From NCBI GenBank assembly GCA_013397435.1, contig VZRG01002094.1, forward strand, positions 60,894-124,893: a DNA stretch of 64,000 nt, given 5' to 3'. A program made the position numbers and the translations under genes. Positions 12,330-23,719 of the stretch are shown one piece after another. This DNA is from Erythrocercus mccallii (taxonomy: Eukaryota; Chordata; Aves; Passeriformes; Dicruridae). Position 1 is the stretch's first letter, and every line of letters begins with the position of its first letter. Below the pieces are notes generated by a model. That model did not search any database and was not told the DNA's origin. It worked only from the letters and a program-made list of their open reading frames with translations.

Positions 12330-13380
12330 AGGATGATTCTTAGAGGGTAGCATTTATGTCTATGTCCTTGCATGCAAACGAGTTAATATTGTGTTTGTTT
12401 ACACTGTCAGATGGCACATGCACCCAAACCTTCAACCTGGGCAGATCAGCACAGCTGGGCAGCCAAAGAGCCAGGAGCCACTCCAGCTTGTATGCCTGCC
12501 CCTGGAGGAGCACCTTGTGGGGCCAGCAGAGGGACCAGAGTCTTTAGCTCCTTCCTCCTTCCCTCCTTTCCACCTATGGTTGTGCGAACTCTGGTGAGGG
12601 ACAAAGAAGCTCTTAGAACTGGCCAGGAGAATCTGAAGTCTTAAACACTTTTGCTCCCAAGTGACTTAACCAGCAAGTTACAAATTACAGTCATTGCAGG
12701 GGGATTGTCAAGGATATCACTGCAGTTTCAGTTCTGGAAAACAAAGATGGTTCCCCTCAGGGGAGTGGGAGAACCAAATAATTTTCTTTCTTCTGTGTCT
12801 CTTGCATTAAACTTCCATGAGCACCCTGTCTTCTGTGCTAACATAGCCCACAGCCAGAGCTGAAATAGAGGGCTGACTTTATCAGACTCTGCAGGTTACC
12901 TCCTTCTCTTTTATGGAATCAGTAACAGGAAGGAATTTTCTTTCTTATCTAGGAAGTGAACCTAAAATTGCTTTTCCTCAGGCTTCTGGTTTAGCTGAAT
13001 GGTATTTGCCAGTAATAATCAGCAATTGTTAGCTGTAGGAAAATGGGGCCCCTTACTCTGGGACAGCAATGGATATGACTGGGCTAGCATCTGGAGTGAA
13101 GGGATGGGAGGCACAGCTATCTTTCTTTTACGAATTATTAGCAGCACAAAGCAGGGATACAGTGGAGATTGAACCATGTGTTTACCCAGTGCCTGAGAGC
13201 AAACCAAAACAGTGTGGACCTTCAATGCAGCGATGCTGTAGCTTTGAATGTTTGGCATTTAGAGTGAAAGTCATACCATATTATGTATGTTTCTAAAAGG
13301 TTCATCTTCCTTAAATATGCCTCTCCTGAAGCAGAGACACCAGACTTCTTTTTGAAGATAATCTTCCAAGCTGTAAGACC
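12330..13380. other. gene-free stretch
   Basis: Unique sequence with overlapping short frames at 12356-12644 that carry no known motif. A CTCF-like core is noted at 12523-12535. I see nothing else. Confidence 0.5.
12523..12535 (+). promoter_or_regulatory. weak CTCF-like core motif
   Basis: CCAGCAGAGGGAC matches the CTCF core pattern CCASYAGRKGGCR at all but one position (A in place of the C after GG). Single motif matches are common by chance, so occupancy is unproven. Confidence 0.2.
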
Positions 13381-13389
13381 AAACCAAAA

Positions 13390-14290
13390 TTTGAATACAT
13401 GAATCTTGAAGGTTCTTTAAGTATATCAAGTGAAGAAGAGTGTACTGTGCATGAGGACAGCCATGAGAAATCCTGAGGTATTCAAAAAGGACAAGGAATG
13501 AGATGAAGCAAAACCAAGGAAGTTGCCTGGAGAGAAACTATGTGGAGCTTCAAGGAGAAATACAAAGGAGACTCGACCTAACCCCATGGTGCCAGGGAGA
13601 GTCTGGGAGATTCACATGGGGAATGGTGTCTGAGGAAAAGACGGTGCTGGTAGAGACAATCTGTGTGAAGTACTTCCAATGCAGATAGGAAAAAATGGTG
13701 AAGAGCAAAGCAAGAGTTAATGGATTTCTGGGCAAGGGACATCACAGTAAGCACAGGAAGGAAAGCAAATAAAGAGTTGGAAAGGAAGAAAATACCCAAC
13801 AGTTTCCAGTAGCAAGTCAGGGTGATGAAAAGGGAGGAGAGAAAGGAATAACATCTGACAGTGGAGATGCAAAAGGAAATGGCTGGGAAGTTAACATCAG
13901 TGAGAGAAGCAAGTGGAGCATTATGGTGGAGAGCACTCAGTGCCTGTCACTCTGGCTCTGCACAGCTCAAATGAGAGGCAAAGGAACAGCCAGAGATGTT
14001 GAATACAATACAGATGGAGAAACACTCACAGGGAAGGAAGGTGGACAACATAGTGTTGTGTCTGCAGCTCAAGGTGTAACCAAAGTCACCTTAGAGAAGG
14101 TAAGGAGATGAAAGAGGATCACAAGCCAAGTTGACAATAAACTCAAAAAATCAGAAGCAAAAATGATACCAGTAAAGAAAAAGCAAAAAGAAGACGTGAT
14201 CACAGAGAATGTAAAGAGCTCAGGAGGTGAAACCCTGGTGTCTAGAAATGGAATACTGAGATTAATGGCAAAAAAAAATAAATCTTTCTT
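13390..14290 (+). other. purine-rich (A/G) strand-asymmetric stretch
   Basis: For roughly 900 bases the plus strand is visibly enriched in A and G, with repeated words such as 'aaggaa', 'gagaga', 'aaagga' and 'gaagaa'. No single repeat unit is present and the frames carry many stops or no known motif (plus frames at 13503-13688, 13923-14111 and 14163-14480). This could be a decayed element, a transcribed non-coding region with strand bias, or drift. I recognise no family. Confidence 0.4.
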
Positions 14291-14299
14291 TCAGGCATA

Positions 14300-17200
14300 T
14301 CTGTTGCACAATAGCAGAGCAGTCTCCCCTCACTATGTACAATCTCCAAACCCCAGGGGTTTGGTTTCAATGGCAGACACTCGGTGTGCTGCTCCAACAT
14401 TAACTGCAGGGGAAAAAAAAGTCAAAACTGATGGAAGAATTCTGGTCTGGGACTCAGTGGAGAGCAACTGGTTGGCATAGCTCAGTTTCACAATGTGAGG
14501 AAACTGCAGCTTTTCTCCTGTGGGTTGTGAAAAGGTAGGTAAGAGGCTGCCTAACCCCTGTCTGGAAGAACAGGGCCTCTGTCAGCATTGCAGTTATATT
14601 TACAAAGAGTCCCACATATCACAGCATGGCAGGTAGAAAAAAAAACAAAGGTGGCCCAAGTAGACGCCGAGAAAGCACAGTTATATTTCAGATTGTGTGG
14701 CACTCTTAAGAAACAGCAGAGCTTTATCCATCTTCATCAATGGTCACCGTGGGTCACATCCAATTCAAATATTCTGTGATATGTGTGTGATGGCTTTTAG
14801 CTTTTGAATCTGTCTAGCCATGGTAAGCCACTTGCATATGTCTAACCAAATATCAAGCAAAGAGACAGCCTGGATCATCTATGACTGGGATCTACCAGCT
14901 ACAGCACTTTCCCAGTTAGGGCAGATACAGGAGAAGGAGGTAGTGCTTGTTTCAGCAGGCTCACCCTCACCAGCTCTGCAGTGCCAGCAGCATGGTTTCC
15001 AGCATACTTTATCATTTGGACTTCTTTTACTTTTCCCACTTCTCCCTTCTCTGGTGCGTCAGCTCCTTTTCCTCCTACCTAAACTGGACTCCATAGGACT
15101 GCTGAGGAGCAGCAGCAGAGGCTGGCTGAGAGTGAAAAGATGCTTGGTCTGACCAGGCAGGGCAGACCAGCAGTCTCAAAGACTACGTTGCAGGAGGGTT
15201 ACTCTTCATGTGTGACTGCCTTCTTGTTTGTCATGCCCAACAAGCTAAACATGATAATGCAGCCGGTGGGAGAGGTTTGAGTGCAGGCTGCAAACAAGCA
15301 TCAGTGTATGGGGAGTTTAGTGGTGAGGAGCTGCCTCCTGGTGTGGCTGCCCTGCAGTGTTCAAGGGGCTTAAAGCTTGCTAGGAAATGTCTTTGGAAGC
15401 TACCAGCACCACACAGGCAGACACCTCAGGGCAAAGCGGTGCCTTGTTGCAGGAGGTGTTGGCACCCTGGGCCACCACAGCTGTGTCACTGGCACAGCGA
15501 GTGGCTTCGCCTCAGTCTTCCTCATGGCAAGAAGCCAGCTTGTAGTAGGAGTTACAAGTCTCGGTAAGTTTTGTCTGGCTATCTGAGAGGAGGATTTATT
15601 CCAGGATTTTGCTGTCTTTTCTGCTGCACTTTTCCTGCTCTGAGTGTATGAAACATTTGAGGTGAGTCTGATTTCCCTGACAGTCCCACGGGGAATGAGG
15701 GGAAGCCTCAAGGAAAGGCAGAAAATTGAAGATTTAATGACTTATAGATGCTCTGCTCAGCCTCCTGCTCTCCGGTAAGATTAAAAGCTTGACCTGCTTC
15801 CTATGTATCTCATGGCTGGATTTTTGTTTTATTTGAACAGAGCAATGCCGGGCCCATAGGACCTGTGACTCTTTGTGTCTTCTGCTGGGAAATGCACTGT
15901 AGGGAGCAAGGGTTCATGAGCCAGGCCTCTCTGTGGGTCAGAGGGCAAAGAAATGGGGACAAAATACTTTTAAAAGTGGACTTCAGAGCGGCACATGAAA
16001 CATTAAATCTGATTGAAAACCGTGTACAGCTGTGTCTCCTCTTCCGCACAAGCTAACACTCATGAGTCTCCAAAAAGTAGGACATGGGGAAAGAGTTTAG
16101 GCTGATAAACTAGCAGCAGACGTATTTCTGAACAAATTTCCCCAAAATTCCTGTCAGTCTGGAGCCCCACTTACGGACACCTAATTTCTTTCTTATAATG
16201 AATTTCTTAAATATTAATCCTCCTTTAATTCTTTCCACTGCCCTGTAAAAGGCAAAGGTGTTGTCTGAAAGAACTAGATTGAAATAGTTGGGTGAGCATT
16301 CATATTTAGGTTTCTTAGTCTAGAATTCATAGAAGACACCAGAACAACCAAAGTGGATAAACTTTCTGGCTTGAAAATACAAAACCCTCTGACAGAGCAC
16401 CCTCAAACATACTGTGTCTTTTGGACTGCTTGCGGACATCCTCCTATCTCATGCAAAGGCCCCTTATTGTGGCTTAAACTTACTTCTATCAAGTAAGTGA
16501 GGTCTAAATTCCTTCACTACCCCTGAAGTGAAAGCACATTTACAAAATTATAGGAGATCAAACTTATAAAAATTCATAAATGCATGAGCATATAAAAGTC
16601 TTTGATAAAGGCTTCTAAAAACTCTTACTTGAAGGTAATTCCTCCTCCTAAAATTAAATTTTAATTTCTTACAGCAAACAGGGCAAAATTTTACCACAAG
16701 GATAGAGTTTTTTTTGTTGTAGACTTTCACCCCAGATCAAACTGGGTTAATAAACTTCTGAAATATGTAATGAACCTGTCCTGAGTTTACACTTCATATT
16801 GTTATCTGATATTAGCAAAATTAAACCCGTCTTCATTGGGAAATGTAGCCTGAGGTTTAATTTTTAAGCTGACCATGCAGCAATAGGCAGCAAAGTTGAT
16901 GATATTACACAGAAACTGAGCCCCATGCTTGTGATTTAAAACATGCTGGGGCATTCACCTCTGAATTTAAAGTGAACTTTAAGCACTTCTTTGGTGATTA
17001 AAGAGCAAACAAAGAGCACCAAGGAGATCACATATAAGTTTTAAGTTACACATGCTTCAGTCAGTTGCTGGATTTTAGATGAAGTAAGCATGCCAGAGTA
17101 TGAAATTCAGTTAGGAAGATCCCTGTGAACCCTTCAGCATCTTCTATCTGTCTACTCTGGTGGCATTTAAAATGTTCAGGTATAAATATAGGTATAAATA

Positions 17201-18565
17201 TACATGAAAGAATTAGATTTTTTCCCTATTTCCATTTATGCTGAATCTAGTAACAGCTTGTGTTTTATCTAGAGAAGCCTACTGAAAACTTTTTCATCTT
17301 TTCTACTTCAAAAACGCTCTCCTGGTACTGGAGATAAAACAGCTTTAGGCTCTCATAAGGTCTCTTGGTTGCCTGACCCAACCAGACACAGACAAGCCTT
17401 TACCAATTACCTGACTCATTAAAAACTGGTTGAAAGGCGACTGATCTTTGTAGCTGTGAGAGCAGGGGAGGGCAGAGCTGTATTCACACATATACATACT
17501 ATTTAGGCAAAAGTTAAAGCAGAACTAGAACAATTATTCAGCTCCAAGCAGGCTTTAAGGGTCAAATGTAGTTTGGACCCTTCAAGCAGCAAGCAGAAAG
17601 ATGTTTTGTAACTAATGTCTAAAACCATGAAAGTGGGATATTTTTTCCACCATTGCTGCAATAACCCATTGTGCAAGGCAGGGTTAAATTTTCCTTTTCA
17701 TCACAAGCCAGTCACTTAAAATGTTGCTAATGTCTGAAATAAAATCTGAATGTCTCCCCAGACAGTGTAATGCTCTGGGCCTCTCTTTTCTCTTTGGGTC
17801 CCCATCCCACTGGACACTTCATCACATTAAATATGTATTATTTAAGTTGGCCCACAGGAGAAGCCCTGACTGTGTCATGTACTAATGACCATATTTTCAG
17901 CATTACCTACCAGAATTGTGCCTTGACCACTGGCATATTGCCTGAGATTATAACAATAATGAGCAGACTTGCACCTGCCTCTGTAAAATTTTGTTACTAA
18001 TTTGCTATCTTTTTCACTCTTCTTAATGCCCTCTGCCCTTCCCTGTTTTATTGAGGGATGCTCTAAGGCTTCTTTGATTTCAGTTAGTATATATGGAGAG
18101 AGAAATAACACTTGCTTACCCCAGACAGGTGTCAGGACCTGTAACTCTAGTGAGATGTGGATGCTTCTGAACAGTGCGTGGACATAATGAAACAGAATAG
18201 AAAACTCCAATAATTAGAGAAACACTGGTGCTGATGCTTAGCATTTCATGACATTAGATAAACAGAAATTTATTTAGACATTGAAGTCAATGGACAACTG
18301 AAGTTCTCATCACACTGGTGTAAGAGACCATTTAGTTGCTTGTCTCACCAGAGCTAAAGACTTTAGTGTCTGTGTTTCAAAATGCTGGCCTTGGCCATGA
18401 GCCAAATTGTGTTATACCTACTTTTTTTTTGCACAGGGACATTCTGTCGTTGGCTCTGGCTGTAGTTATCTACGACTGTTGCACTGCAACTTGGTGTCAT
18501 TACAAAAAAATTAATTTCACAAGAGAACTGAAGAAATCAGTTATTTTTACTTGGCAAAACAATGC
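14300..18565. other. gene-free stretch, unique sequence
   Basis: No exon is recognised. Frames at 14820-15152 and 15208-15567 lie in GC-richer DNA but carry no known domain and no convincing splice pair. About 16790-17050 is AT-rich with many homeodomain-like TTAAT/ATTTA words and could be a conserved non-coding element. I see no transposon. Confidence 0.5.
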
Positions 18566-18569
18566 CTGA

Positions 18570-18825
18570 GAGGGGATGTGACTGCTGAGTGCAAATACAT
18601 CAAGGAGCAGTAAACCTGAGGGAGGTGAAAGAAGCAATTTAAGCTAAAAAGTAACTTGGCACATGAACAAACAAATGCTAAGTGGCCATGAATAAAATTA
18701 GCAAAAGTAGAAGCAGGTTGCCAATGATCCAAACAATGAGGAAAGACCTTTCCAAAAGAAGAAATGCAAGCACAATTGTGAGGTATTTTTAGGAAGTAGT
18801 TTAACTAGTTCCTGGAAAGGAATAA
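18570..18825 (+). mobile_element. old-type CR1 LINE fragment
   Basis: The segment follows an ancient amniote CR1-type tail. It carries 'ggatgtgactgctgagtgc', 'aaatacatcaaggagcagta', 'gaagcaatttaagctaaaaa', 'ggcacatgaacaaaca' and 'ggccatgaataaaatt', in the order of the C-terminal end of ORF2, continuing with decayed words to 'ttaactagttcctgg'. It belongs to a different, older lineage from the 30.5 kb and 54.5 kb copies. Frames are destroyed by stops and indels. No other part of the element is present. Confidence 0.72.
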
Positions 18826-21800
18826 GGAGATTCAGCTTGTTACTGTGGCTGAGCAGAAAGGACTGGGATCACTTCCATGTCAGGTTGGTATTTGGGTGAA
18901 TAATCTCTTTCACCTGTCTCCTTGCAGCCTGTTTTACATCAACAAAGACTGCAAGTCCAGTAGTAGAAATCAAAGCAAAGAGGTGGCATAGCATGACTCA
19001 TTCAGGTCACTTTCCTGGAAATACAGGAAGCTGAGAATTTGGTCAATGATACACAGTTTACCCTCATTCAGGGCCCTCTTGAGATGCTGGAGGACTGGAG
19101 TAACGTCCAAGATTCACATCAGAAGGTAGCCATTTGTTTTTATCAGTTAATATTTTCCTATTTTCTATATTTAGAAGATATTTAAAGAAAAATACCCCAC
19201 TTTTCATATATAAAAAAAGGCGAGATCTCCCAAGCAATCTTTATCCTCACAAAGCCAGACACTCTGGGAAAGAAATGATCATTCCAACATCTAAATAACT
19301 AATCTTTAGTTAAGCTAGTGTTGATTATTAAACTGAACGCCTGTCTGCAATCCCTACAAGTGTCTGTAGGACCACTGATCCTTTGACTACCATGCAGAAT
19401 TACTTTCCATTTTGGAAGAGTACTTCCCTTTAACAGATTCCATAATGTTGCTGAAGTGTTTGTTCTATTTCCTGACTTGACTTTTACTGTGTCATTGTCA
19501 CAGCTCTTTAATCACCATATACTCTTTTGTTACATGTAAAGAAGACATCAACAACTTCTACTGTGTCAAGTGATGATGTACCAGGCAAAAATCAAACACC
19601 TTCTAAAAGGTAGAATTTGACTATTGATATTTAATGTGACACATCCCTTACTCAGTGCAGGCAATGTCCCTCCATTCTTTCCAAAATGATGGACCCACCT
19701 GCTTCTACTGGTAAAATAATTAGATCAAAAATGTGAAGATCAAACTAAATACACAAAGCTATTTTCTAGCTTTCTCCAAAAATTGCCAGACAGGCTGCTA
19801 AGTCTCAAATGCCTCCTACACTACCATTTACCTAACCATCAATCTTCTAGCTGGAAAGTTTATTAATTTTCTCACCAAGAAGTCCCACAAACCACATTGC
19901 ACATCACTTGAACATTAACCATGAAAATGTTCTCTGCGACTCATATATGATGCTGCCACTTTGTTTGCCTTTTCTTCTGTCCATTGGATGAGTGACAACC
20001 CAATTTTGTATGGAGTGATACAAAGCCCAAGTCTTCATTCCTTGGAGGAGCAACTCTGCCACCAATTTCAGATGAAATCTTGTGGAGACCATCACCCAAC
20101 ATAATGCTCAGTATTGCCCAGCCACTTGCCTCAGGAAACAAGCAGCAAAGATCCTGGTCTCACCATCATCATGAGGAATACTTTTCGCTGTCCTTGTGAG
20201 CAGGTGTTGATTAACCTCATTTCCTGGGTGCAGAGTGTGCAGACAGCCTTTGTGTCCTGGGAAGTGATCCGTGCACAATTGCCTCACTTCTCAGGACCGT
20301 TATCATCAGCTCTTCCTCTTTGCTGATCCTTTGGAAAGGGGATAATTTTCCCAGGCTGTTCATTACTGTGAACAAGGGAAGGAGGGGCAGGAACAGCAGC
20401 CACAGTTTGACAAATGACCCTTAGTAACAGATTAAGCAAATGGTAAAAATTAGCTATGCTACAAACTCCCTTAACTCCCTCTACCTTCACTTCTGCACAA
20501 GCACCTTCCTTCCCACCTGCATCCATATAATAGGCTCAAAGAGATCTTCTCAGGGTCCTTAATTATCAGGAACACATTAATGGAGAGGAAGGATGACCAA
20601 AGCACACACAATTAGTCACTGAATGTAACTGTAAATCAGGACAGATTCGATGACTAATTGATTCTCAAATCCAGCATTTCCCAGGCACCAATAGGAATGC
20701 CCAGAATGGGAGCACTTTGCCCTCAGTAATCATTTTCACACCAAAAACTGTGTCACAATGATTTACATCAACAAAACCAACCAGTGTGTGCAGCAGAGTC
20801 AATTGTTTACCCTACTCAGTGGACCCTCACAATCTCTGGAAACAAAAGGGTGCAGAGTTTGTGCAGATTTTTGGCTCCCATTCGGAGCTGAGGAGGTAGC
20901 AAGGGTTAGAACATGATCTGTCAGTTTAGAACCACAGGACTGGCCAAATTCATCCTAGCTCTGTCAGAAATTTTTGAAAGACTCCTTCTTGTAGGAATAT
21001 ATTCATACCTAGAGCTTGAGCACAAAAATGTGTTTCTGCATCTGTAAATCTCAAAGGTGTCAATTAGCAGAGGCTGTGAAAATAGACCTCTGACCACATC
21101 TGGCATGGTTGTTCTTATAGTCTGATGTAGGAGGCTGCAGAGGCATCCTTGCTTTCCTGCTGTGTCCCACCATGTCTCCTCATACAACCATGCAGCTGAA
21201 TAGTGAAACTTAGCACTGGGCCATGCCTCGTATCCTTTGCATGATCATGCTGATATCTCATCTTTTTCTAAGCTTCATCTGAAGAGGGCCATTTTCCCTC
21301 CTGCTGTTGCTTTATGTTAGTCTTCTTGTTCATTTATTGACAATATTTGCATGGAAGTAGTAAATGAGGCCAAGATGTCTTCAATTGCTTTTCTAGTTTT
21401 GATTAAGGTCACCAAGTTCTGCCCTGTAGTTCAACAAGGACATCTTTTAAACCTCACTAGAGATTGTTTCTTTAAGTAACTCCCTTATTTGAAGGCAAAT
21501 CCCTTGAAATAAAATGCTTCTCCCAAGGAAGATCTTGACTCTGATGTGCCACTTTTCCAAAGTGCAGGGGGCTTCTCCTGGAGCAATCAGAAATTTTGTA
21601 ACAGGGTGTGATCCAAAATGTGAGGAGTGCTGGCCTTGTGTGAGACATGAGACTATACCTGCATCTCATTTCTGAATGACCATGGCTGAGACCACCTAAA
21701 CACCCTTTAACCCATCCCACTGATGTTGTAAATCCCAACCACTTACACCACATCACAAAGCATAACAAAAAGGAAAGTAGAAGCTACAGAGTTGCTCTTC

Positions 21801-22231
21801 TAACTCCTTATATGCCTGTTATTTCTTACCAACGAAAAGTTACTGCATCAGCAGATTAAAGTAATTGATTTTCTAAATGGAAAAAAAATTTCTGTCTTTA
21901 TTTCTTAATTTTCCTTAACAGTAATGGAGATTAGTCTGAATCAGTCTAAACACTTCACAGGAAAACTTTAATTTTAAATCATCTGCATGAAGTACGTATT
22001 TGGAGAATGAAGGTGAAAGAGTTTATCTTGTGGTCAGTCAAGCACAAAGAAAAGAATTCACAGTTAAAAAAGACAACAGGAAGCCTTGGTAGTGTCTTTT
22101 TTTTTTTTTTTATGTGTGGTGTTTACCAAAAAGTTACATTTTCAGTGAAATGTTTAGAGGATCATTTTGGGCCAATGCTGTGTCACAGCTTCACCTTTAC
22201 CATACCATTACTGCTATGAACTTTTCAGTAA

Positions 22232-22272
22232 TGAGCACTGAGATTGAAGGATTGAGCACTGTTGTGAAGGAT
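22232..22272. repeat. imperfect 20/21-bp tandem duplication
   Basis: Two adjacent units both begin TGAGCACTG and end GAAGGAT, differing by a few substitutions and a one-base indel. This is a small local duplication. Confidence 0.7.
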
Positions 22273-23416
22273 TCCTTGTGGTAAGTCTGGAATTTTCATT
22301 ACAAAAATTTTGATTTACATCAGGTTACACTCTTCAGTCTCCATCTGTAAGATGACATCTGAAATGCCTGGATGCCAAACATTGAATATTTGCTTAGAAT
22401 GTCCTCCTTTTCCAGTTTTATTTTAATCTACAAATAATGTCAAAAAATAGCCATTCTTACTTGTACTGGGACAGATATGTGCTAAGGGCTAGATTGCTTC
22501 ATCAGGACAGATGATATCAATAATTTCAGCATGTGAATATCATCAACCATAGTCTATAAAGAAGCAGAGTATTTGTGCAGTGCCTGTACACACAAGCCCA
22601 CACAAGTGCAGAGGTGTGCCCACATATACCCACCGTGAGGAGCGGGAAATACGGACAGAATTTTAGAGAAATCTTCTGCATTTTGCCTTAAAAATCCCTA
22701 GGTGTGGGTACCTAGGAGACAGCTTATCCTTGGCACCCAGAAAGTTTCTTTCTCAGCATGGAATCCCAGTGGTAACCAGAGAGGCCTGAGAAGTTCGGGG
22801 TGCAAAGGAAGGGCCAGGACACTGTCTGACCTCCCATCTCAGGCCACTCCTGACACCAGCACACCTCTAGAGACAGGACAAGCCTGAGACGCAGTGTCCT
22901 GAGAGCCACGTGCTCTCTGTCCTTCACTGCCAAGTCAAAGAGGGAGGAAATCTCACGTGCAGCTCATGGAAATAGAGCTGTAGAGAACATACACAATCAT
23001 CTTGTGAGTAACTACCTATTGCAAGTAACACCCCGTTTGGAAATTGAAAAGGCTGGGTCTCTTAAAAGTGATGCATGTTTTACTCCTGTTCCACAAGAGG
23101 AACATTTTGGGGTGAAGAGTGAAAATCTGCCAAGCCATACTAAGTCAAATCTCTTAAAGAGCAACTTGTTGGACTAAGTGCCTGTGTAGCACAGCTTCCC
23201 TATTTATCCAAAGTCATTAAGTAGGATTTCAATACACCACCTACCCTGTCTTTCCCCTGGATAAAGGCTTGATTTCTCATTTAGGAGCTAGAAAATTGTT
23301 CACTTCAGTGAGAACCTCTTCAAGGAGTACTGTTGGGCTACACAGGGCTCTATTTTTATACAGACAGATGGATGACTAAACCATCAGTTTTGATTGCCAT
23401 TAGCAGTGCAAATAAC

Positions 23417-23431
23417 TGTGTGTGTGTGTGT
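23417..23431. repeat. short (GT)n microsatellite
   Basis: About seven uninterrupted TG units. It is the only dinucleotide TG run of note in the window. Confidence 0.8.
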
Positions 23432-23529
23432 CACCACTAATCCAACACTATTTCAGGAAAACTGCAGTAAAGCCTGTTGTGAGTGCTTTGTAAATAATTT
23501 TAGCTCCCTTTGAGTCATTGGTTGTACTG

Positions 23530-23715
23530 ATTAACTCCAGGGATGGAGGAGTATCCACCGTTTCTCTGGGCTACCTGTTCCAGTGTTTCACCATCCATAT
23601 TGCCAAAAATTTCTTCCTTGTATCTAATCTAAATCTACCCTCTAGTTTGAAACCACTATCCCATACTCCGTTGCAACAGTCTGTGGAAAAGCTTGTCCTG
23701 ATCTTTCTTACAGGG
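23530..23715 (-). mobile_element. CR1 LINE 3' fragment
   Basis: Read on the minus strand this is the CR1 3' region. On the plus strand the landmarks are 'ctccagggatggaggagtat', 'tctctgggctacctgttcca', 'gtgtttcaccatcc', 'aaaaatttcttccttgtat' and 'tctaatctaaatctaccctc', then a degenerate match to the 'aaaccattcccc' block. On the minus strand that corresponds to the tail of ORF2 and the start of the 3' UTR. The terminal octamer repeats are missing, so the 3' end was lost. Divergence is moderate. Confidence 0.87.
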
Positions 23716-23719
23716 ATGT

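Larger units (their letters stand above)
18830..23525. other. gene-free stretch, unique sequence
   Basis: No exon or transposon is recognised. Small items are an 18-base T run at 22097-22114, an imperfect 20/21-bp tandem duplication at 22232-22272 (units starting TGAGCACTG) and a seven-unit (GT)n at 23417-23431. The segment 20640-20880 is unique and could be a conserved non-coding element, but nothing decisive is visible. Confidence 0.5.

Noticed and set aside
15208..15711. Overlapping 100-120-codon frames on both strands
   Set aside because: Mutual overlap and lack of recognisable motifs point to low stop density rather than coding.
18900..18990. Splice-acceptor-like tract followed by a short open frame ending in a stop (plus strand, exon would start near 18928)
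   Set aside because: The pyrimidine tract and CAG are good, but the frame is about 20 codons, AT-rich and without third-position bias, so it is not distinguishable from chance.
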